Assembly: GCA_022495995.1 (NCBI GenBank)
Contig: JAFEMH010002597.1
Span: 124,001-188,000 of the forward strand
Reading direction: 5' to 3'
Source: Adenophora triphylla var. japonica
Taxonomy: Eukaryota; Streptophyta; Magnoliopsida; Asterales; Campanulaceae
Length of the DNA stretch: 64,000 nt
The notes beneath the pieces are model-generated. The model did no database searches. It saw only the letters and a list, made by a program, of their open reading frames with translations, and had not been told where the DNA came from. Made by a program: the position numbers and the translations under genes. Positions 42,781-52,250 of the stretch are shown one piece after another (the stretch's first letter is position 1; every line of letters starts with the position of its first letter).

Positions 42781-44177
42781 TGTAAGTACCCCAATCTGGA
42801 TCACACCCTTTCAAACACACGGGAAACACCGCGGACTCATCAACACGGTCTCGACGACCCCTCTCACTCAAAACCCTCTCTAAACCCCCAACCAAACCAA
42901 GGGAGGAGCCTTTACGGGATAAAAAGGGACAAAAGGACCTTTCGGGAATTTTCAGAAATTGGAAAAGCAATAATGGTCCGTACGGACCTCTTTGCTTTAA
43001 TAATTACTGAATCTTTTTAAAGTCCACAATATTCCCTCAACTACCGGGAAAAATGATTACCCTCTTGCTTAGTTGGTCAGTACGGACCTCTTTGCATGCA
43101 AGATGGTCCGTACGGACCTTATTGCATAGGGAACACCATAATTACGAATATTCACCATCATCACATATTCCCTCAAATCGAGGAAAACCAAAATTACGGA
43201 TAACCGGGGAGGTCCGTACGGACCTCTTTGCAATTTTTCCTACTATAAATAGAGGGCTCCCCCTCCCATTTTCGAAACACCTCCCTCTTCTCTCTTCCTC
43301 CCTTAGCCTTCGGCTCCCCTCTAAGTCCTCTCGAGGCATTCCCGGCCCCTTTCGGATCCTTAGAGGCCTTGAGCCCCCTCGTGGTGCTCAGAAGCCTCCG
43401 AGCGCTCCCGAGACGCTCCGCGCTGCCCGAGGCACTCTCGAGGTACTACTGAGGCCCCTCGTGGTACTCAGAGGCCTTGCACAGTCTTTCCACGGTGTCC
43501 GGCTCTTTCCGAGTCAAACCGACGATCCCAAACCACGCCGAAACTACTGCCGAGTGACTCCACTGCCACCACAACGCACGCCGAACCTCTGCCCGAGTGA
43601 TCCCGACGATCCCCACGCACGCCGAACCTGCGCGACGCAGCCTGCAGCCTCAACTCACGCCGAAACTGCTGTCGCGGACAACCGGCATCTCCCGAAGCAA
43701 TCCCGATCCGCACCGGAACGCTACTCCGACCTCAAACACTATTCCTCAGCGGAAGACAGACACGAACCAACATTGGTAAGGCTTCCTTCCATTACTATTT
43801 CAATACATTTCCATACATAGCATACAATGTAGACATCCGATACAACATGCATTTTTAAAAGCACACACACACACACACAACATTTAAAGGATATTAGGGG
43901 TATCCGAAAGACTCGTTTTACGAGGCGACTCGGGTGAGCTCTAATATTCTAATATTCTCTTCCCGAGGAGTCATCTGACCTCCGAACTCAAAATCTCATC
44001 ACACAAAAACAGTTTAAAATTATCTTTAAACTAATGTCCTTTTTCAATGTTTTGGGCTTAATAAAAACGGCGTGGCGACTCTACAAAATGCGAAAACAAA
44101 ACGGCGAGACACCGCCGCCAAGGCGAAAGATGCCAGATGCCGGGGCTGCGAAGCCTGCTCGGATCCGGGTAATTTCA
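42781..44177 (+). mobile_element. 3' LTR of H
   Basis: From TGTAAGTACCCC to gggtaatttCA, 1,397 bp. It mirrors the 5' copy with its palindromes, TATA (43244-43250), donor-like GTAAGG (43776) and U5 hairpin CTCGGG/CCCGAG. Differences from the 5' LTR are a few percent by eye, many of them single-base indels in GC-rich parts. A 255-codon frame (43053-43820) runs through U3, TATA and R and is broken in the 5' copy. Confidence 0.93.
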
Positions 44178-44182
44178 CCCCC
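44178..44182. other. Target-site duplication of H (CCCCC), right copy
   Basis: CCCCC here equals 26793-26797. In LTR B the unbroken sequence reads cctgacccccgaaccc, so a single CCCCC was present before H inserted. Confidence 0.85.
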
Positions 44183-44293
44183 GAACCCATTTCTCTTTCA
44201 AAATGTTTTTCAAAGTGTACCTTTAAATATGGCGTGGCGACTCCTAACTTTTTTCCATTGAAAACCGAATTTTTTCGGGCGAGCGCGCATTCA
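44183..44293 (+). mobile_element. LTR G, second part (after H)
   Basis: gaacccatttctc...ggcgtggcgactcc...gggcgagcgcgcattCA completes LTR G exactly where 26797 breaks off, giving about 1,616 bp in all. It holds the internal PBS-like TGGCGACTCC (44235-44244). Confidence 0.92.
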
Positions 44294-44294
44294 G

Positions 44295-44313
44295 TGGCGA
44301 CTCCGCTGTGGAC
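44295..44313 (+). other. Primer binding site of G
   Basis: TGGCGACTCCGCTGTGGAC, one base after the LTR end. One base differs from the H and B2 sites in the ctggggac part. Confidence 0.85.
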
Positions 44314-45409
44314 AACACTTTTGAAAATCTGTTTTTTTCAAAACTAAGAGGGCCATTCTTTCTTTCACTTAGACATCCCATGTATTCATCTTATGTGCAT
44401 CCTTGATGATCTTGTGCGGTACATGCATTTTTATGAGATTTTATGACTTTTGTGCCTTTTGTATGCTTCTTGTGGCTATTTTGTTGTGCTTTGTTGTGTT
44501 GCTTTTTTCCTTGTCGAGGAGAGGCAGGGGCTGATTTCAGTTTTGCAGGATTCTGGTTCAGTGACTATCCTGGTCATGCGATAGCTTTGTTCATTGCTGT
44601 CCTGTGTCACACGACAGGAATGGTCACTGAACATGTCTCAGATGCTGGTTTGAGGGCAGTCCCTTGAATCCAAATTGCTTAGTTGATTATTGTATCTCTT
44701 GTTCCCTGTGGGAGTGTGTGTGTTTTTTTCTTTTTCTTTTTAAAATAAATAAAATAAAAATAAAAATAAATTTTGTTTTTCATAAATAAAAGAATATAGT
44801 CATCCGCACACTACACCACATAGATTTAGAACCCTCGGGTGCGATTGACGGCATCGCGGACGGTGATAATATTCGCCTACGCTTGAGCACCTAATGTCAA
44901 ACCCATCCCCCTAGTGCGTTATAGGTGGCGCCACACTTAAACCTTACCCACGGTTGGTTTTTGATACAACGTTTTGATCACGCCAAAATGAATTGTTTTT
45001 TGAAATTTACAATAGGTCCTTATACCTTCCCCAAAACCACACACCTTGTGGGCATGTTGCCAATGCAACATGGTTTCACGTGGGGACATGTCACTCTCGT
45101 GGCGTGTTCTAACGAGAGATCATGCCGCATTGTCACCATGCACCGACGAGAGGTCATGCCGGATTTTTCTTGGAAATTCTTCGAGAATACCCGTTATGCT
45201 GCCCAAATTTCCCCAGAAATTTGGACCACTCGTCCGTCTCACATCGTGTTAGGTCTTGGTTAGGTATCATTACCTATTATTAATTTCAAATACAAAGCAT
45301 TTAGTGTAATTTGAACGTTGCGTCCCTAGGTTTCCCCAAGGTGTAGTTTGCGTGAATAAAGGCTTCTCCTTTCCCAACCATACTTAGGATTTAAACCACC
45401 GATTTATAC
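44314..45409 (+). other. 5' leader of G with candidate structural RNA
   Basis: GTTCAGTGAC (44556-44565) pairs perfectly with GTCACTGAAC (44623-44632), enclosing catgcgatag and tgtcacacgaca, the leader version of the near-palindrome pair. From about 44800 the leader matches B2 and C closely. Hairpins before gag: CATGTTGC/GCAACATG (about 45052-45071), ACATGTCAC/GTGGCGTGT with G-U pairs (about 45086-45108), and CCAAATTTC/GAAATTTGG with loop ccca (45203-45224). Confidence 0.65.
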
Positions 45410-48361
45410 TTGAAGATAAATAAATTGTTTGCGCGGGTCTGTCCCTATTTTCCTTTTCCCTCCCCCTTATTTCCTCAAAGCCTTCTTCCTCCACTACCTT
45501 ATAAACCCGTATCTACCCCTGCAGCTACGGCAAGTTGGATCCGCTCTTCTGTTCCGGGAGCTCGTTTGGTCCGTGTCGTTGAAGAAGTTCAAGCAGTTTC
45601 AGAGATTTTAGTCAGCTCAGAATCAGATATGGCCGGGAATGGTGATGTGTTTGCTGCTCAATCTGCTGGAGGTTTGGTTTCGATGGGTCAACTGGGTTTG
45701 AATGACATGTCTGCGGAAGAGTTGAGAATAACTTTGGAAGATGCTTTGGCCAGGGAACGTGAAGCCCATTTGTTGGCTCAGAATGCCAAGACCCGAGAGG
45801 AGGAAGCCCATACCCGCTTTGTCGAGGCCATGAGAGCCAAGGGAATCGTAGTACTCCACCGAGAGGATGACACTTATGAAGAAATCACGGAAGACAGCAA
45901 CAACGGGATTGGATCAGCTTCTCCTGTTCAGCCTGCTCAACCCAACTACCACGCTATGCCTCCTCCCGTGAGTTACGCTCCGCGCCCTGATCAAATGTCG
46001 TCTCCGGGAATGATTGTGAATACCCAAGGAAGGTTTCCTCCCCTAACCTCTCAAGTGCATAACCAAGTTGCTCAGCAGGGTTTCAACAAAAGCGGTGGCC
46101 AACCATTAAACTTTTTTGATCTCACTTGCTCTCCAGCTCCCAACGCCCCGGTGCCACAAGCTCAGTACGGATCTCAGTTCCAAGGAAGCTATTCCCAACC
46201 CCAGTTCAGCATGTATCCCGTCAGTTTTCAGTATGGTCAGTCTAATCTGCAACAGAATGGTCAGTATCATCTTTCAGGTAATCAAATTTGTCAGGACAGT
46301 ATTCCACTGTATCCGCAGTCTCAGTTCCAAAGCAACTTCCCTCAGCCCGTAGTTTGTTCTTCTCTCACCCAACACATGTATGGTTCCACCCCATATTCAA
46401 CTCCTTGCTTCAGTACCGGATTTTCTACCCTTGGTCAGTTTGGAGGTCAATCAGTGCAGTTTGGTCCTCAGAATCCCAGTGTTCAGTTTAATGGCTACGA
46501 CATGTACGGGAATAAGATTCCCAGCTCAGTCAGTTTGTTGGATAGCAGTATTAGCATCGCTAGTTCTTTCAGTCTTCCCGCGGCTGCCTTACCCATTAGA
46601 TTTGCTCCAGAGTTCCCAGTGTTATCTTCAAATGTGGCTCCTGCTATTCCCCAGATTCCAGGTTTGACTCCGGAAGTGACAGCTTTATTAAAGCAGATGC
46701 AACAGCAGATTGATAGATTGAATGTGGGTTCTAGTGGCCTCAAGGTGGTTGACCCAGCACAAGTAACGCCTCTGCCTCATAAGTTCAAGATGCCAAAGAT
46801 GGATTTTGATGGTACAGCCTGCCCAAAGACTCATGTAGATACCTACGTCATGACAATGGGGGTGATGGGCTGCATGCCCGAGTTTATGGCTTCTCATTTT
46901 CATCTAACTTTGAAGGGTCCGGCACTCACTAGGTTTTTGGCTCTCAAGCAAGAATGCCGCTCCACCTGGAGTCAGATCACCGAGACTTTCTTGGAGAAAT
47001 ACCGGGGTAATCTAGAGTGTCGTACTACCTGAGACGACCTAGTGGGTACCATTCAGAAAAATGACGAGTCGATCACAGAATTCTATAACCAGTGGACTGC
47101 CAAACTTAACGAGCTATCAGAGCTAATCCCCCTTCAAGATCAGAAAGATATTTTCTTGTCATGCGTGAAACCGGTGCTAAGGGAGGCCATCAGAAAGGGT
47201 TGGTACCCAGATCTCAGAGAAATGGTCGGAATGGGCGCTCGCAGTGAGAACATGCTTTTTAATCAAACTCCGGGTGTGAATGCTAGCAGTAGTAGCGAAA
47301 GTGGAGGATTCAGGTATCAGACAACTAACCCAGTCTCTGCCATGGCACCGAAAGGAAGAGAAGTGGTTAAGGACAACATCGTCAATAATCTGCAAGGAGG
47401 AGGTAATAATGGGCCTAATAATGGGAGATTCCAGCCGAAGCAGCAACGAAAGTTTGACGATTTGGGTATGACTATGGAAGAAGTTTACAATGGATTGCTC
47501 AGAATCGGTATGATCAGGCCACTGGAGAACTACAGTCCTGCTACTCCCAATCCCAATCTCGACACAAGCAAATATTGCCGGTTTCATCAATATCCGGGAC
47601 ACACCACCAATACTTGCTTCACACTCAAGAAGATTATCCAAGGCCTTGTGGATGAAAAGAAGATTGAAAAGTCCCCTCATCCTAACGTCGTCAACAACCC
47701 TCTGCCCAGCAACAACGTGAACCTCATCGACTTTGGTCAAGACTATTTCGTGAATGTAATAGAGTTTGGAGAGTCTGTAAATGGAAAAGTTAGTGATGAT
47801 TGTAATGAATTTATGACTGATGTAATTCCTTGTTCCAATGAAATGAAAGACAACTTTTGCTACGTCTTGTATCTTGATGATTTGTATGATTTGAATAATG
47901 CTGTTGAGTACGATGATTATGAAGAGCGTTTGGTTGTCAACGCTATAACCTCTATGGTTCCAAGAGAGTCCCCAATCTCTTTGGAGGAACTCAGGATAGC
48001 AGCTAATTTGGAGGCGCCATTGTCCGTGAATGAGATAAGACAAGCAGCGTGGCCATACAGCACCCACTCCGCTCCACTTACACTAGATGAACTCAAAGAG
48101 GCTAGCAAAAATTTTTTGGTTGAAGATCATCAAGAGGTTAATTTGTTGACACGATCAGGAAGAATGTTGGGAATGGATAGTGCTGATCCATCCGGGAAAG
48201 GCAAAGGAGTTGCGGTTTCGAATCCCCAGGCCTCCCAGGATCCCTACAGATCAACAGGAAATGAAGAAGTCCAAGAGGACCCGATCTTGACGCAGTTGAA
48301 GAGAACCCAGGCTGATATCTCCTTGTGGTCCCTGCTCACATCCTCCTACCCCCATAGCTAA
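45410..48361 (+). pseudogene. gag of element G (one in-frame stop)
   Basis: A 540-codon frame to TGA 47030-47032, then the same frame onward to 48361. An ATG at 45629 (MAGNGDVFAAQ) is a sensible start, though the conserved SWIRSSVPGARLV block lies upstream of it, so translation may begin earlier. Order: coiled EEL..ALAREREAHLLAQNAKTREEEAHTR-type segment (about 45710-45820), a long Gln/Ser/Pro/Tyr-rich linker, a capsid-like core (FKMPKMDFDGTACPKTHVDTYV, split here as FKMPKMDFDGTA and CPKTHVDTYV, about 46780-47100), and a zinc-knuckle-like CRFHQYPGHTTNTC (47576-47617). The stop replaces a codon in ...CRTT-stop-DDLV; a C-to-T change in CGA is likely but inferred. Confidence 0.85.
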
Positions 48362-48363
48362 AG

Positions 48364-49211
48364 ATGGAAGAGGCTCTGTCCAAAACCAAGGTGTCTGTCA
48401 ACGCCACTCCAGACGAGGCCTGCCAATTGATCAGAACGACCCAGTATGGAAGCATTATCACTTTTACAGACCTTGATCTGCCTACTTTCGGTTCAAAGCA
48501 TAATGAGTCTCTGCACATCACTGTGCCCTTGGAGGGGGTCGAATCCCCCATGTGTTAGTGGACAATGGGTCGGCCATGAAAGTGCTTCCTGCCAAGATGA
48601 TGAGTATGCTAGACATTGACACACAGAGCCTTAAGCCATCCAACCAGACCATAAAGGCCTACGATTCGACATCCAGAGCAGTGTTGGGGATAGCCTCTTT
48701 GAATCTGTTATTTGGGAGTAAGGAGATGGCAGTAGAATTCCAGGTCATTGATGTTCCTGTCACGTTCTCGGCGTTATTGGGCAGGCCATGGATTCATGAA
48801 ATCGGAGCGGTAGCCTCCACCCTCCACCAGTGTTTGAAGTTTGTGCAAGATGGAGTTTTGATAACCATTTACGGGGATAGCGTCACTATTGGGGAGACCA
48901 GCACCAATACCATGCCAGTGATGGAAATCAAGCTTGACCAAGAGAACCTGATGCTCAGTGGTTTCATGATCGAAAATCCTAAAGGGAAGGTCTGCACTAT
49001 AGATTTGACAACTTCCTCGGACAAGATTCCCCCCGTACTGAAAATGATGAGAGGCATGAGCTACATCCCTGGCCTGGGGCTAGGGAAACGTCAACAAGGA
49101 CCATGTAAGCTTGAGATGCCGGAACCCAAGAGAAACAGACGAGGCCTGGGATATGTTGTGTCTGGAGAGGACAAAGCGTATGATAAGGCCGAACGCTCAA
49201 AGAATGGATGA
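48364..49211 (+). pseudogene. Aspartic protease and G-patch-like region of element G (frameshifted)
   Basis: 48364-48558 encodes the run-up ITFTDLDLPTFGSKHNESLH. The active site VDNGSAMKVLP starts at about 48555 in another frame; the break falls in a run of five Cs at 48549-48553. FSALLGRPWIHEIGAV (48768-48815) is the usual C-terminal landmark. MRGMSYIPGLGLGKRQQG (about 49050-49100) looks like a G-patch, a glycine-rich RNA-binding motif known after the protease in some plant Ty3/gypsy elements. The missing single base could be a sequencing error. Confidence 0.82.
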
Positions 49212-50188
49212 CCCTAGCTGCTGGCAAGAGATACAAAAGGCCCGAGGTGCGCCCTTACAGCTGGTCTCTGAACAAACACTTTGTCAAGGAGGATGGGGAA
49301 ATGTTCGTCTGCCTGAAACCGAAGCTAAGTCCAGTGGAAGAAAGGATGAGAACAATTCGAAGGTTTGCCAACAGCCAAAACCCAGTGAAGGAAATGCTTG
49401 TCAGTATGCCCAGAAGGCCAGGCATTACTGCTACATATGAGAATAGCTACCGTTTTTGGGGGCCTGATTATGTCAACCAGTTTGAGAAGCTTGCCCTAGA
49501 CGGGCCTGTAATGCACAAGATCCGCGGTGCTGACCCCATAGACATTGAGGGTGATTTGGCAGATCTGTTCAAGGATCAGGGCTATCAGAGCCTGAAAGCG
49601 GCATGTTCACAGAAGAGATACCTGCAGAAGGGTTTGTTGTTGCTGAAGATCCCAGAGATTTGATCGACTTTTCCTCTGACAGTGAGGTAGTGGCCATGTT
49701 GGAATTTGAGAAGGAGCCAGTTGTGGATCTGAACAATTTGGAGACCATTGCCATTGCAGAACTGGACTTCATTCCAAGGACCGTTCGCTGACAGGGAGAC
49801 TATGATCAAAAAGCTTGGGCTCAAGCCTCGTCCCAGTCCCTCTGCGTCTAAGTTTGTCCCCCGTTTCCTGAGTCATTCCCCTGAATCCCTTGTGATCGAG
49901 TTCGAGTCCTCTGATCGGTCTGACGTCCTCACGACGGAAGACCGTCGTCATGTTGTAGACATTGTTTTCCCCTTCGCTCTGAATAAAATGGTCGATCTTT
50001 CTGAGTATCCCGTGATTGCAAATCTAACCATTTAACGCTTAACAAAAAATGATCATCAAGATTTAAAAATAATTAAGCCTGATTCAATTGAAGATAATGC
50101 AGACTTAATAGATGAGCAAATTTTAGAAAATAATTCAAAGCAGGTTTGCGAGCAAGAGGAAAGCCGGGCCTAAGCTGCCGATAAGGTA
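49208..50188 (+). pseudogene. Protease-RT linker of G (frameshifted)
   Basis: Three successive frames (49208-49663, 49603-49791, 49748-50035) overlap end to end, each shifted by one base. The first has YSWSLNKHFVKEDGEMFVCL. The last contains RFLSHSPESLVIEFESSD. An AT-rich stretch (50048-50170) stays open in one frame, then hits TAA at 50171 just before RT. Ogre relatives carry an intron near this point; here I see no convincing splice pair, so the sequence is read as linker. Confidence 0.7.
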
Positions 50189-51136
50189 TTGACAACGGTG
50201 AACTTGGGAACAGCTGAGGAACCCAAAGAAATGCAAATTGGTAGCTTCTTCTCCGGAGTTGAGCGGGATGCCCTGATCGAGCTGCTTAAAGAGTTTGTAG
50301 ACGTCTTTGCCTGGTCCTACAAAGATATGCCCAGGTTGGATACACCTATCGTGGAGCACCGGATACCCCTGGATCTAGAGATCAAGCCGATTAAGCAGAA
50401 ACTGAGGCGGATTAAGCCCGAGTGGTCCTTACAGGTCAAAGAGGAGATTGAGAAACTCCTACGGGTGGGCTTTATCAAGGTGATCGAATATCCGACTTGG
50501 CTGGCAAACATTGTAACGGTCACAAAAGCAAATGGAAAGGTTCGGGTTTGCGTAGACTTCCGGGATCTCAACAAGGCTAGTCCCAAAGATGAATTCCTTC
50601 TGCCAAACATTGACATGCTGGTGGATGCAATAGCGAATTATGAAGTCAAGTCCTTCGTCGATGGTTTTGCGGGCTATAATCAGATTAAAATGGCCGAGGA
50701 AGATCAGGACAAGACAGCATTCACCACTCCTTGGGGCACTTATTGCTACACAGTGATGCCATTTGGGATGAAGAATGTTGGAGCTACCTACCAGAGGGCC
50801 GTAACTACCCTGTTCCACGACATGATCCATAAGGAGATTGAAGTGTACGTTGACAATATGATCATTCACTCAAAAGGGTCAGATGGACAGCATTTCACCG
50901 ATTTAAGGAAGTTCTTCAACAGACTTCGGGAGCACTCCATGAGACTAAATCCAGCCAAGTACACCTTCGAGGTTATCCGCGGCAAGGTCTTGGGTTATAT
51001 GGTCACAGAGCGCGGCATCGAGGTAGATTCCAGAAAGGTCAAGGCAATTGTTGAGATGAAGCCGCCCAGAACTGTCTCAGAGGTAAAGGGTTTATGGGCC
51101 GTCTACAGTACATCAGCCGATTTGTTAACCAGCTGA
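50189..51136 (+). pseudogene. Reverse transcriptase of element G, with YVDN in place of YVDD
   Basis: Tat-type RT: VDVFAWSYKDMPRLD, KQKLRRIKPEWSLQVKEEI, WLANIVTVTKANGKVRVCVD (VCVDFRDLNKASPKD), SFVDGFAGYNQIKMAEED, FTTPWGTYCYTVMPFGMKN, then EVYVDNMIIHSK. The catalytic box normally reads YVDD; here the second aspartate is N (codon at about 50857), which should abolish polymerase activity. Thumb sequences RLNPAKYTFEV..GKVLGYMV follow, and a frameshift near 51090 sends the frame to a stop at 51136. Confidence 0.9.
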
Positions 51137-51627
51137 CCTCCATGTGTGAGCCAATCTTTAAGCTACTGAAGAAGAATCAAGAGGTGATTTGGAACGAGGA
51201 ATGCCAGCTAGCTTTCGATAGAATCAAAGCTTTTCTCGTTAATCATCCCATTCTTTGTCCACCTCATGGGAGCAAACCTTTACTCTTATACTTGACGGTC
51301 ACAGACACAGCCATCGGGGCCATGCTAGCGCAAGAGAAAAAGGACTCCAAAGTCGAGAATGCCATCTATTTTGTCAGCCGCAAATTCCAAGGTAGCGAGT
51401 TGAATTACTCTGCCCTAGAGGAGACGTGTGCAGCTCTAGTTTGGGTGGTCAGAAAGCTAAAGCACTACATGCTATCCCACACAGTACATCTGGTATCCAA
51501 AATGGACCCAATTAAGTACCTATTTCAGGGTGACAGAGGCAACATTTCCATCAGATTGGCAAAATGGACCTTCTTCCTAGCTGAATTTGATATCAAATAT
51601 GTGATCCGGAAAGCAATAAAAGGATAG
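51094..51627 (+). pseudogene. First RNase H domain of element G
   Basis: Continues RT in a new frame: GRLQYISRFVNQLTSMCEPI, then PLLLYLTVTDTAIGAMLAQE, AIYFVSRKFQGSELNYSALEETCAALVW and RLAKWTFFLAEFDIKYV. It is the Ty3/gypsy RNase H adjoining RT. The usual catalytic aspartate position reads LTVTDTAIG. It ends at TAG 51625-51627 within AIKG, and the following codons stay in frame for about 20 residues, so the stop is probably a point change. Confidence 0.88.
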
Positions 51628-51639
51628 GGTTTGGCAGAT

Positions 51640-52250
51640 CAGTTGGCTGACTCCCCCAGCACCAGAAGCCCGAGGACCAGATCTCCAGTTTCCAGATGAG
51701 GGGATTTTTGTTGTAGAAAATGGCAACCGGTGGCAACTATTCTTCGATGGTGCAGCAAACAAAAGAGGTAACGGCATCGGGATAGTACTAGTAGACCCGA
51801 ATGACATGCATACCCCCATAGCTATCAAGCTAAACTTCTCGGTTACCAACAATGTAGCTGAATATGAAGCTTGCATAGCCGGTCATGAGGCTGCCCTTGA
51901 ACGACATGTGGATGAGTTGGAAGTGTTTGGTAATTCCCAACTGATAATCAATCATGCCGCCAATAGATGGAAAACTACAGATCCGTGTCTCCAGATGTAT
52001 CATGCTTACATTGCAGAGCTCATCGGCCAGTTAAAGGAAGTGTCATTCCAATTCCTGCCGCGAGATAAGAACAGATTTGCCGATGCACTAGCTACATTGG
52101 CCTCCTTGGTGGAAATACCAGAAGGAAAGTCAATCAAGCCGTTCAGGGTCGGAAGGCAAGAAAATCCTGCATATTTTTGTGAAATAGAGATCGAAACCGT
52201 TAACAAGCCGTGGTACAACCAGATCTTCCAATATCTCAAGCATGGTGAAG
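51640..52250 (+). pseudogene. Second (archaeal-type) RNase H domain of element G
   Basis: WQLFFDGAANKRGNGIGIVL (about 51731-51790) carries the first catalytic Asp. VTNNVAEYEACIAGHEAAL holds the Glu, LEVFGNSQLIINHA the next Asp-position region (here FGNSQ in place of FGDSQ), and DKNRFADALATLASL the final Asp. A second RNase H after the first is the hallmark of the Tat lineage. The GDS-to-GNS change suggests loss of a catalytic residue. The start of the domain is out of frame with the end of the first RNase H. Confidence 0.88.

Larger units (their letters stand above)
26798..44177 (+). mobile_element. Complete nonautonomous Tat-type element H (17.4 kb) with TSD
   Basis: Two LTRs (26798-28188 and 42781-44177) agree over nearly their full length, differing by scattered substitutions and small indels. 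The five bases before (26793-26797) and after (44178-44182) are both CCCCC, and removing the element plus one copy restores a continuous LTR G when compared with LTR B. Inside are PBS, leader, gag, protease, an RT/RNase H deletion, integrase, two antisense genes and several repeat arrays. Coding regions are shredded by indels. Confidence 0.93.

Noticed and set aside
43053..43820. 255-aa frame in the 3' LTR of H
   Set aside because: It runs through U3, TATA and R, and the 5' LTR copy is broken at several points; GC-rich chance frame.
47177..48067. 296-aa reverse frame opposite gag of G
   Set aside because: Shadow of the sense gag frame; no family similarity and no promoter or homologue in H.
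48340..49770. Programmed -1/+1 frameshifting in G pol
   Set aside because: Too many shifts, at unrelated sequences and without slippery site plus pseudoknot; decay or sequencing error is simpler.
50036..50188. Ogre-type intron between protease and RT of G
   Set aside because: The AT-rich stretch stays open in one frame for about 40 codons with a single stop; no good donor/acceptor pair is visible.
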